A stretch of 5,016 nt of DNA. It comes from an uncultured Clostridia bacterium. GTDB lineage: Bacteria > Bacillota > Clostridia > Oscillospirales > Acutalibacteraceae. This document shows positions 1-5,016 of this stretch, piece by piece. Made by a program: the position numbers and the translations under genes. The stretch spans positions 1 through 5,016 of the forward strand of contig CAMYWU010000120.1 of assembly GCA_947302895.1 (NCBI GenBank), read 5' to 3'. Positions within the stretch are counted from its first letter, which is position 1. Every line of letters starts with the position of its first letter. Below the pieces are notes generated by a model, which was not told the origin of the DNA, ran no database searches, and saw only the letters and a list, made by a program, of their open reading frames with translations.

Positions 1-112
1 GGTCAAAATTTGTCGGCGCTCCAAGCCGATAACAAATTTTGGGAACCGTTGGTCGTCCGTCGCACCCTACACTTATGTCGGCGTGGTTATGCTCTTTTTA
101 GCCAGCCTTTTT
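1..112. other. Non-coding stretch downstream of luxS, possible fragment of a dispersed intergenic repeat
   Basis: This stretch lies beyond the luxS stop codon and runs off the left edge. Bases 1-100 are about 49% GC, clearly richer than the two other ordinary intergenic gaps of this window, which are very AT-rich. It carries a long imperfect hairpin (4-41) and a short direct repeat TGTCGGCG (11-18 and 76-83). Two plus-strand frames stay open across it but encode nothing I recognise and run antisense into luxS. No convincing intrinsic terminator for luxS is visible. The composition and the hairpin suggest a dispersed repeat element, but that is inference from one copy. Confidence 0.35.
4..41. 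repeat. Imperfect inverted repeat (hairpin) at the left edge
   Basis: CAAAATTTGT (4-13) is perfectly complementary to ACAAATTTTG (32-41), and CGGC (14-17) to GCCG (25-28). The two blocks together give 14 base pairs with a 3-base bulge (29-31) and a 7-base loop (18-24). GGT at 1-3 can also pair with ACC at 45-47. No run of T follows on either strand within the window, so it is not a standard intrinsic terminator. It could be part of a repeat element or an RNA-processing hairpin at the end of the luxS transcript. Confidence 0.6.
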
Positions 113-592
113 TTATTCTTCTTCATTGTCTTCAGCTATGGGGTACTCAAGGTCGTCCTTTGACCAATCCTTAATTGCATCAAGGAATTGCTTTGCTTCC
201 TCCTTTGCCTGGGGAAGATTATGCTCAAGGCAGTTGCCGCATTCGTTTGGTGAAGCGCCGGGGATTCTTCCCCAGAAATCTGCAATATACTGAAAACCGT
301 CCTTAATGAACTGTATTGAATAATTATCCGAAAGTCTTCTTGTTAAAAGGCAGAAGCCCGTTCTGGAGCCAAGGGGACCGAAAAAAACAATGTTATCGCT
401 AAATTCGGTATTCTGAGCATAAACCGAAAAAATATGCTCAATTGTGTGGAGGGCAGAATTGGTCAAAACCGGCTCTCTGTTTGGCTCTTTCATTCGGATA
501 TCATATGTTGTTATATCATCATCAATTCTGCTGATATAAATACCCTTTTTTAAAATATTGTGGTCAACTTCAAATCTTGATGGTGTGTTCAT
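113..592 (-). CDS. luxS: LuxS-family S-ribosylhomocysteine lyase with Ser at the catalytic Cys position
   Basis: LuxS cleaves S-ribosylhomocysteine to homocysteine and DPD, the precursor of autoinducer AI-2, in the cytosolic activated-methyl cycle. The 159 residues match the usual family length. Visible landmarks are H11 in EVDH, R33 in DIRM, the zinc/catalytic motif HTIEH (H49, E52, H53) and the third zinc ligand C118 in NECGN. The very conserved G-C-R/Q-T-G-F/Y loop instead reads GPLGSRTGFC, so the catalytic Cys (Cys84 of Bacillus subtilis) is S76 (codon TCC). The Ser that precedes the first conserved Phe (Ser6 in B. subtilis) is R6. The start is supported by AAAGGG (601-606) 8 bases upstream. 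It follows the pseudouridine synthase gene by 61 bases and seems to have its own promoter. Family membership is certain. Catalytic competence is doubtful: it may be a weak enzyme, a degenerate copy or a paralog with another role. Confidence 0.93.
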   Translation of the reverse strand: MNTPSRFEVDHNILKKGIYISRIDDDITTYDIRMKEPNREPVLTNSALHTIEHIFSVYAQNTEFSDNIVFFGPLGSRTGFCLLTRRLSDNYSIQFIKDGFQYIADFWGRIPGASPNECGNCLEHNLPQAKEEAKQFLDAIKDWSKDDLEYPIAEDNEEE

Positions 593-600
593 TTTATCAT

Positions 601-606
601 CCCTTT
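601..606 (-). promoter_or_regulatory. luxS ribosome binding site
   Basis: The minus strand reads AAAGGG 8 bases before the ATG at 592. It supports this start over the out-of-frame ATG at 600, which lies directly against the motif. Confidence 0.7.
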
Positions 607-622
607 GTTAAATATCAATTAT

Positions 623-650
623 ATTTTATCACAGACTATGCTTTTTGCAA
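623..650 (-). promoter_or_regulatory. Probable sigma-A promoter of luxS
   Basis: On the minus strand, TTGCAA (645-650) is followed after 16 bases by TAAAAT (623-628). The latter is preceded by TG-A, which makes an extended -10 (TGATAAAAT). A perfect TATAAT overlaps at 618-623, but it would need a 21-base spacer. Transcription would begin near 611-617, just ahead of the ribosome binding site. The position, between the stop of the preceding gene and luxS, fits an independent promoter. The region is AT-rich, so some chance matching is possible. Confidence 0.5.
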
Positions 651-653
651 GTG

Positions 654-1499
654 TTAAATAATATTTTTAAAATCATCTGGAAATTCGCAGTCAACAGTCA
701 TTTCCTTTTCACTTATAGGATGAGTGAAGTAAATGGTTTTGCAATGGAGCGCCTGCCTGTTTATCAGAGAGGTATCTCCGCCGTATAAATCATCGCCGAG
801 AAGGGGATGGCCAATATGGGAGAGGTGAACTCTTATCTGATGTGTTCTTCCAGTTTCAAGATTGATTTTAAGCAGGGTGGAGGAGTTCCTATGACTTATT
901 GGCTCATATTTTGTTACAGCTCTTTCGCCGTTTTCGTCAACCTTGCGCTTAATTATGCTGTCGCCGCAGCGGGCAATCGGCAAATCAATTATACCGCTTT
1001 CGTTAATAGTTCCCTGGGCTGCTGCATAGTAGTCCTTGTTTATTTTCCCAGCAAGCTTTGAAGCAGCAAGCTCATGCTTTGCAACAAGAACAAGCCCGCT
1101 TGTATCTCTGTCCAGACGAAAAACCGCCCTGAAAGCCGTATCCTCGCCAAGATGGAATGCAGCAAAATTAGAAAGCGTATCGCCAATATGGTTTCTGCTT
1201 TCGTGAACGGGAAGAAATGGAGGCTTGTTGAAAACTATAATATCCTCGTCCTCATAACAGATTTCAATATCCATTTCGCAGGGACGGGGCATATGACCCG
1301 AGCCTTCAATCCTGATTTTCAGGATATCGCCTTCGCAAAGCGTATCTATAGCCCTTGCAAATTCGCCGTTTTTTGTTATTCCGTTTTCGGTTTTTTTTAG
1401 CTTTGTAAGCAGCGCCGATGAAACGCCGAAGGCTTTAAGATAGTCCTTGATTTTCGTGCCGCTGTCTTTTTTATCAATGATAAATGATAATTCTCTCAT
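654..1499 (-). CDS. RluA-family RNA pseudouridine synthase
   Basis: This enzyme isomerises specific uridines of rRNA or tRNA to pseudouridine in the cytosol. The 281-residue protein has an S4-like RNA-binding segment at about residues 14-60 and then the RluA catalytic core. The core shows YEDEDIIVFNKP (82-93), the catalytic loop RLDRDTSGLVLVAK (128-141, with D130 the expected catalytic Asp) and the C-terminal signature GRTHQIRVHLSHIGHPLLGD (217-236). Phe127 precedes RLD where His or Asn is more usual. The target base cannot be told from sequence, so no rlu gene name is given. It starts 13 bases after the degV stop. A weak AAGG overlaps that stop, about 11 bases before the ATG, so the two genes are probably co-transcribed and may be translationally coupled. 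No functional link between them is known to me. Confidence 0.93.
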   Translation of the reverse strand: MRELSFIIDKKDSGTKIKDYLKAFGVSSALLTKLKKTENGITKNGEFARAIDTLCEGDILKIRIEGSGHMPRPCEMDIEICYEDEDIIVFNKPPFLPVHESRNHIGDTLSNFAAFHLGEDTAFRAVFRLDRDTSGLVLVAKHELAASKLAGKINKDYYAAAQGTINESGIIDLPIARCGDSIIKRKVDENGERAVTKYEPISHRNSSTLLKINLETGRTHQIRVHLSHIGHPLLGDDLYGGDTSLINRQALHCKTIYFTHPISEKEMTVDCEFPDDFKNII

Positions 1500-1512
1500 A
1501 ATATTTTATGCC

Positions 1513-2373
1513 TTATTTCGTGTATGAAACAATTATTCCGCCGTTTGAAGCGTAGGTTGAATTAAGTCCTGAGCATTTGACGATTTCAATATCACCGAAG
1601 GGTGCAAGCGCCTGAATTTTTTGTTTTATAAATTCAGCTCTCTCAGGACAGCAAACGTGGGCAATAATAAGCCTTTTATCGCCAAGGTCAACCCCCTGAA
1701 CATCATTTGCAATTGTGAGCGCCATTTTAACAAGCGAGCGGTTCATAACAATATCCTGACCTGCAAGGGAAATATTGCCCTCGGCTGTTCTCTGGAAAAT
1801 CATTTTAAGGCGCAGTTTTTTAAGAATTGTTGCAGCAAGAGCAAAGAGCCTGCCGTTCTTTCTTAAAACATCAAGGCTTTCAAGGCAGAAATAAAGCGCA
1901 CAGTGGTTAATAATGAAGTCCTCAACTGTTTCAACAATGCTCTCAAAGGAGGCGCCGCTTTCCCCTAGCTCCTTGATTTTTTCAGCAATAAGGCTTTCTA
2001 TTCCCGATGTCGCAAGTGAGTTGAATACATGAATTTTCTTTGAGGAATCGGGATGTTCATCGTTATAGAGCATAACTCCCTGAAGGGCGCTGTTATATGT
2101 TCCCGAAAGCTTATCGGTTATAGTAATAATATAAATATCTTCTTCGACGCAGTCAATAGCGTTTGCCCACGCTTCGGGCGATGGACAGGCTGTTTTTGCA
2201 ATCTCGGAGGATTCAAGAGTTCGTCTGATATAGTCCTCCTGGTCGAAGTTTTCATCATCCATAATTCTGTAGCTTCCAATTTCAAGAGTAAGCGGAATAA
2301 AGGTTATGTTTTCCCAATCCGCCATTTTTTCAGTTTTTTCACAGCAACTATCCGCAATAATCCTGTAGCTCAT
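1513..2373 (-). CDS. DegV family (fatty-acid-binding, FakB-like) protein
   Basis: DegV proteins bind a single fatty acid. Some (FakB) present it to the kinase FakA for phosphorylation and entry into phospholipid synthesis at the membrane. The 286 residues match the family size. The N-terminal sheet strand ends in ADSCC (7-11). TACPSP (61-66) corresponds to the TSxPS motif, and DKLSGTYNSA (87-96) to the SGTYxSA motif. T61 and S90 are therefore in the positions expected to hold the fatty acid carboxylate. NGRLFALAATI (173-183) corresponds to the GRIS-type segment. At the C-terminus the usual HxGPG motif is replaced by TYASNGGIIVSY (273-284). No fakA is in the window, so a role in fatty acid use is family knowledge, not shown here. 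It is the first gene of its transcription unit, with a strong ribosome binding site and a near-perfect promoter. Confidence 0.92.
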   Translation of the reverse strand: MSYRIIADSCCEKTEKMADWENITFIPLTLEIGSYRIMDDENFDQEDYIRRTLESSEIAKTACPSPEAWANAIDCVEEDIYIITITDKLSGTYNSALQGVMLYNDEHPDSSKKIHVFNSLATSGIESLIAEKIKELGESGASFESIVETVEDFIINHCALYFCLESLDVLRKNGRLFALAATILKKLRLKMIFQRTAEGNISLAGQDIVMNRSLVKMALTIANDVQGVDLGDKRLIIAHVCCPERAEFIKQKIQALAPFGDIEIVKCSGLNSTYASNGGIIVSYTK

Positions 2374-2379
2374 AACATA

Positions 2380-2384
2380 CCTCC
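2380..2384 (-). promoter_or_regulatory. degV ribosome binding site
   Basis: The minus strand reads GGAGG with a 6-base gap to the ATG at 2373. This is a strong Shine-Dalgarno sequence and fixes the start codon. Confidence 0.85.
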
Positions 2385-2392
2385 GTTAATAG

Positions 2393-2434
2393 ACAAATTT
2401 TAATATCTTATCCATTATATCCCTTAAAATTTGT
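2393..2434. promoter_or_regulatory. 11-bp inverted repeat flanking the degV -10 element, candidate operator
   Basis: ACAAATTTTAA (2393-2403) and TTAAAATTTGT (2424-2434) are perfect inverted copies separated by 20 bases. The spacer holds the whole -10 hexamer. One arm lies in the -35/-10 spacer and the other just past the expected transcription start, with centres 31 bp apart (about three helical turns). The upstream arm would not be transcribed from this promoter, so a protein-binding site fits better than an RNA hairpin. The regulator is unknown. Confidence 0.5.
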
Positions 2435-2441
2435 TTGTCAA
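2414..2441 (-). promoter_or_regulatory. Sigma-A promoter of the degV-pseudouridine synthase unit
   Basis: On the minus strand, consensus TTGACA (2436-2441) is followed after 16 bases by consensus TATAAT (2414-2419). Transcription would start near 2407, about 34 bases before the degV ATG. It begins only two bases past the T-tract of the argH terminator, so the two units are tightly packed but separate. Confidence 0.85.
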
Positions 2442-2443
2442 CG

Positions 2444-2484
2444 AAAAAAAGGATATTTCAAAAAAGCTTTTTGAAATATCCTTT
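2444..2484 (-). terminator. Intrinsic terminator of the argGH unit
   Basis: In the minus-strand transcript the stem is AAAGGATATTTC paired with GAAATATCCTTT (arms 2473-2484 and 2448-2459), extended by A/T pairs around an AAGCTT centre. A run of seven T follows (2444-2450, partly in the stem). It lies about 30 bases past the argH stop and just before the degV promoter. On the plus strand the stem is not followed by a T-run, so it acts in one direction. Confidence 0.88.
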
Positions 2485-2514
2485 AAAACGACAAATTATT
2501 ACCGATTGTATAAT

Positions 2515-3885
2515 TTATAAAGAGCTCTTAACCTCTTCAATCTGAGCTTCAACGCTCTTGATTCCGGGCGCACCCTTACAAATTCTGTCTGCAACGCACT
2601 TTTCAAGATTGATTGCTTTATAAACCTCATCATCAAAAAGAGTGCAGATTGATTTATAGTCATCAAGGCTGAGGGTTTCAAGGGTTAATCCTTTATCAAT
2701 GCAAAGCGCAACTGCTTCGCCTGTTGCCTTGTATGCATCCCTGAAAGGCAGTCCTTTTGAAACAAGATAATCAGCGCAGTCGGTTGCATTTATGAAGCCC
2801 TTTGCGGCTGCATTTCTCATATTATCCTTTAAAACGCTCATTGTTTCAACCATCGGAGTGAAGGCGGTTAAACACATTTTAACAGTATCAACTGCATCAA
2901 AAATTGCTTCCTTATCCTCCTGCATATCCTTGTTGTAGGCAAGGGGAATGCCCTTCATAACGGTTAAAAGAGTTGTTAAATCGCCAAAAACTCTTCCGCT
3001 CTTTCCCCTGATTAATTCCGCAATATCGGGGTTTTTCTTTTGGGGCATAATTGATGAGCCAGTTGAAAACGCATCGTCAAGCTCAACGAATTTGAACTCC
3101 CAGGAGCACCAGAGAATTATCTCCTCGCAAAAGCGTGAAAGATGAACCATAACGAGCGATAAATCGCTTGCAAGCTCGATGCAGAAATCCCTGTCCGAAA
3201 CGCCGTCAAGCGAGTTCTCGCAAGGCTTTTCAAAGCCGAGGAGCTCTGCAACATAATCCCTGTTAATAGGATATGTTGTTCCTGCAAGTGCACCGCTGCC
3301 AAGGGGCAGAACGTTCATTCTTTCCTTTGCTTGCGAAAGACGTTCAATATCTCTGATAAGCATAAAGCAGTATGCAAGAAGGTGATGAGCAAAGGTTATG
3401 GGCTGCGCACGCTGAAGGTGGGTGTAGCCCGGCATAATGGTTTTTTTGTTTGCCTCTGCCTGATTAACAAGAACGCCAAGAAGGACTTTTATCTGATTTA
3501 TTATTTCATCAATTTCTTTTTTAAGCGTCATTCGTATATCAAGCGCCACCTGGTCGTTTCTTGAACGTGCGGTGTGGAGCTTCTTGCCGAGCGTGTTGAG
3601 CCTTGATGTAAGCTCGCCCTCAACGAAGGTGTGTATATCCTCGGCGGTCATATCGATTTCAAGCTTGCCGCTCTTGATTTCATCAAGAATCTTTGCAAGC
3701 TCCGAGCAGATAGTTTCGCTCTCATTCTTTTCAATAATGCCGCAGGAGCCAAGCATTGTGCAATGCGCAATGCTGCCCTTGATATCCTCCTCAAACATTC
3801 GGCAGTCGAAGGATATTGAAGAATTAAAATCATTTGTTTCCTTGGCAAGTTCTTTTTTGAACCTGCCCTTCCATAGCTGAGCCAT
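2515..3885 (-). CDS. argH: Argininosuccinate lyase
   Basis: ArgH splits argininosuccinate into arginine and fumarate, the last step of arginine synthesis, as a cytosolic homotetramer of the fumarase/aspartase superfamily. From the chosen start the protein has 456 residues, normal for the family. Visible signatures are HTARSRNDQ (104-112), PGYTHLQRAQP (152-162, with the catalytic-region His156) and the superfamily loop GSSIMPQKKNPD (276-287), which carries the catalytic Ser. A KGIPLAYNKDMQEDKE block follows at about 311-326. The ATG at 3885 is preferred because AAGGA lies 7 bases upstream and the protein then begins MAQLWKGRF, typical of the family. The frame extends upstream to a TTG at 3921 that has no ribosome binding site. 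No separate promoter is evident, so it is probably co-transcribed with argG across the heptamer array. All key residues are present. Confidence 0.97.
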   Translation of the reverse strand: MAQLWKGRFKKELAKETNDFNSSISFDCRMFEEDIKGSIAHCTMLGSCGIIEKNESETICSELAKILDEIKSGKLEIDMTAEDIHTFVEGELTSRLNTLGKKLHTARSRNDQVALDIRMTLKKEIDEIINQIKVLLGVLVNQAEANKKTIMPGYTHLQRAQPITFAHHLLAYCFMLIRDIERLSQAKERMNVLPLGSGALAGTTYPINRDYVAELLGFEKPCENSLDGVSDRDFCIELASDLSLVMVHLSRFCEEIILWCSWEFKFVELDDAFSTGSSIMPQKKNPDIAELIRGKSGRVFGDLTTLLTVMKGIPLAYNKDMQEDKEAIFDAVDTVKMCLTAFTPMVETMSVLKDNMRNAAAKGFINATDCADYLVSKGLPFRDAYKATGEAVALCIDKGLTLETLSLDDYKSICTLFDDEVYKAINLEKCVADRICKGAPGIKSVEAQIEEVKSSL

Positions 3886-3892
3886 ACTGTTT

Positions 3893-3897
3893 TCCTT
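3893..3897 (-). promoter_or_regulatory. argH ribosome binding site, decides the start
   Basis: The minus strand reads AAGGA 7 bases before the ATG at 3885. It supports that codon over the in-frame TTG at 3921, which would add 12 unconserved residues and abuts the repeat array. Confidence 0.8.
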
Positions 3898-3919
3898 AAT
3901 TACTGTTTGTATATTTTTC

Positions 3920-4073
3920 AATCACGAACCACGGACCACGGACCACGAACCACGGACCACGAACCACGAACCACGGACCACGAACCACGGACCACGGACC
4001 ACGAACCACGGACCACGGACCACGGACCACGGACCACGGATCACGAACCACGGATCACGGATCACGAATCACG
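3920..4073. repeat. Heptanucleotide tandem array, 22 uninterrupted copies of RAYCACG
   Basis: The 154 bases divide exactly into 22 units of RAYCACG (CGTGRTY on the coding strand) with no indel. The CACG core is identical in every copy. Only two positions vary, and only by transitions: GAC 10 copies, AAC 7, GAT 3 and AAT 2. Both end units are AATCACG. The array fills most of the 176-base argG-argH gap and covers the last three argG codons and its stop. It lacks the long conserved repeats and unique spacers of a CRISPR array. It resembles in kind the short heptamer tandem repeats known from cyanobacteria. Its function is unknown, and the copy number may vary between strains. Confidence 0.97.
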
Positions 4074-5016
4074 CTGCTCGTCAAGCAGAGCCTTAACCTT
4101 TGTTGAAAGACCGAAGAGATTTATGAAGCCTGCTGCATCCGCCTGATTGTAGGCGCCGCCGTCCTCGCCGAAGGAAGCGATGTTTTCATCATAAAGGCTG
4201 AACGGAGAGGTTAAACCTGCGTTCATAACATTTCCCTTATAGAGCTTGAGCTTAACATCGCCGGTAACGGTTTCCTGAGTTTTATCAACAAAAGCGTCAA
4301 GCGCATCTTTGAGAGGGGAGAACCATAAGCCGTTATAAACAAGCTCGCCGTATTTCTGAGCAACTAATTTCTTATAGTGTGCAGTTTCCTTATCAAGGGT
4401 AATCATTTCGAGAAGCTCATGAGCTTTATAGAGAATTGTTCCTGCGGGAGTTTCGTAAACGCCGCGGCTCTTCATACCAACAAGGCGGTTTTCAACGATG
4501 TCAAGAAGACCGATGCCGTTTGCGCCGCCGATTTCATTGAGCTTTTCAACAAGCGCAAGCGCTTTCATCTCCTGTCCGTTAATTGCAGTCGGAACGCCCT
4601 TTTCAAAGTGGAGAGTTATATATGTTGGTTCATCGGGAGCCATTTCGGGAGCAACGCCGAGCTCAAGAAATCCCTCTTTGAGATACTGGGGCTCGTTTGC
4701 AGGGTCCTCAAGGTCCAATCCCTCGTGGGAAAGATGCCAAACATTTTTATCCTTTGAATAATTGGTTTCCCTGTTTATTTTAAGAGGAATGTTGTGCGCC
4801 TCTGCGTATTCAATTTCCTCCTCACGGGATTTGATATCCCATTCCCTCCAGGGGGCGATGATGTGCATGTCGGGAGCGAAACGCTTGACCGCCAGCTCGA
4901 AACGCACCTGGTCGTTGCCCTTTCCGGTGCAGCCGTGGGCGATGGCGTCGGCGCCTTCCGCCAGGGCTATCTCCGCCAGTTTCTTTGCCAGCACGGGCCT
5001 TGCGAAAGCAGTGCCC
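4062..5016 (-). CDS. argG: Argininosuccinate synthase, N-terminus cut off by the window edge
   Basis: ArgG joins citrulline and aspartate with ATP to give argininosuccinate, the step before ArgH, in the cytosol as a homotetramer. The frame is open to the right edge. The 317 visible residues begin [13 protein letters not shown], an internal family block, so roughly 90 N-terminal residues, including the ATP-binding SGGLDTS loop, lie outside. The GTG at 4994 is an internal Val, not a start. Visible signatures are [14 protein letters not shown] (visible residues 27-40), APWREWD (54-60), a GxxxGIGxxDIVENRxVGxKSRG-type block in mid-protein and [15 protein letters not shown] near the end. The last three residues (RDS) and the TGA lie inside the heptamer array. 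The first 55 visible codons are about 80% G/C at third positions, against about 51% in the next 55, so the gene may be a mosaic. Confidence 0.96.
   Translation of the reverse strand, partial: GTAFARPVLAKKLAEIALAEGADAIAHGCTGKGNDQVRFELAVKRFAPDMHIIAPWREWDIKSREEEIEYAEAHNIPLKINRETNYSKDKNVWHLSHEGLDLEDPANEPQYLKEGFLELGVAPEMAPDEPTYITLHFEKGVPTAINGQEMKALALVEKLNEIGGANGIGLLDIVENRLVGMKSRGVYETPAGTILYKAHELLEMITLDKETAHYKKLVAQKYGELVYNGLWFSPLKDALDAFVDKTQETVTGDVKLKLYKGNVMNAGLTSPFSLYDENIASFGEDGGAYNQADAAGFINLFGLSTKVKALLDEQRDS

Noticed and set aside
93..116. Intrinsic terminator of luxS at the T-run after AGCCAGCC
   Set aside because: AGCC AGCC is a direct repeat, not an inverted one. No stable stem precedes a T-run on the minus strand here.
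1..168. Plus-strand open frames entering from the left edge (frames 1 and 2, each about 55 codons)
   Set aside because: Two overlapping frames are open at once, both end antisense inside luxS, and no family is recognisable. The hydrophobic run in frame 2 comes from the T-rich stretch at 93-120.
593..653. SAM or SAH riboswitch ahead of luxS
   Set aside because: The gap is only 61 bases, is mostly promoter-like A/T sequence and lacks the conserved stems of these riboswitches.
3886..3921. argH starting at the TTG at 3921 (12 extra residues)
   Set aside because: No Shine-Dalgarno sequence lies before it, the extra residues are not family-like, and AAGGA is correctly spaced from the ATG at 3885.
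3900..3960. Separate argH promoter between the array and argH
   Set aside because: TTGAAA (3917-3922) has no acceptable -10 at 16-18 bases, and TATACA (near 3908-3913) has no -35 within the repeat units.
3920..4073. CRISPR array
   Set aside because: Units are 7 bp and directly abutting, with no spacers and no cas genes.
3907..4146. Plus-strand 79-codon frame encoding a repeating TTDHGPR/TTDHEPR peptide
   Set aside because: It is the translation of the 7-bp array (21 bases give 7 residues) and continues antisense into argG. It has no ribosome binding site or recognisable domain. The pattern follows from the DNA repeat.
4992..4994. GTG as the start of argG
   Set aside because: The frame continues to the window edge with conserved ArgG residues GTAFARP. 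The GTG encodes an internal Val.

Overview
The window reads as a chromosomal housekeeping segment from a low-to-moderate GC Firmicute, most likely a gut-type clostridium (Ruminococcaceae/Oscillospiraceae-like). This rests on protein flavour (a GASP...CGN-type LuxS, a DegV protein, a clostridial-style RluA enzyme), strong AGGAGG-like ribosome binding sites, very AT-rich intergenic stretches and a near-consensus sigma-A promoter. The genus is inference. All five genes lie on the minus strand, so transcription runs from right to left.

Right part (2515-5016): the last two steps of arginine synthesis. argG (argininosuccinate synthase) enters from the right edge without its N-terminus and is followed by complete argH (argininosuccinate lyase). 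Between them, and running into the last codons of argG, is an uninterrupted array of 22 copies of a 7-bp unit (RAYCACG on the + strand, CGTGRTY on the coding strand). A clear intrinsic terminator follows argH. The first 166 bases of visible argG are far more GC-rich (about 66%) than the rest of the gene (about 46%), with an abrupt break near 4850.

Middle (1513-2443): a new transcription unit starts from a TTGACA/TATAAT promoter placed just beyond the argH terminator. It drives degV (fatty-acid-binding family), with an RluA-type pseudouridine synthase gene only 13 bases behind it. An 11-bp perfect inverted repeat flanks the -10 element and looks like an operator.

Left part (1-653): luxS (S-ribosylhomocysteine lyase, AI-2 synthesis) with its own probable promoter. 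Its product keeps the zinc ligands and the catalytic Glu, but the family's catalytic Cys is Ser and an N-terminal conserved Ser is Arg, so activity is doubtful. Beyond luxS lies about 110 bp of relatively GC-rich non-coding DNA with a long imperfect hairpin, possibly the end of a dispersed repeat.

I do not see a new multi-gene system. The points worth a second look are the LuxS active-site variant, the argG-argH heptamer array, the compositional break inside argG and the palindrome over the degV promoter.
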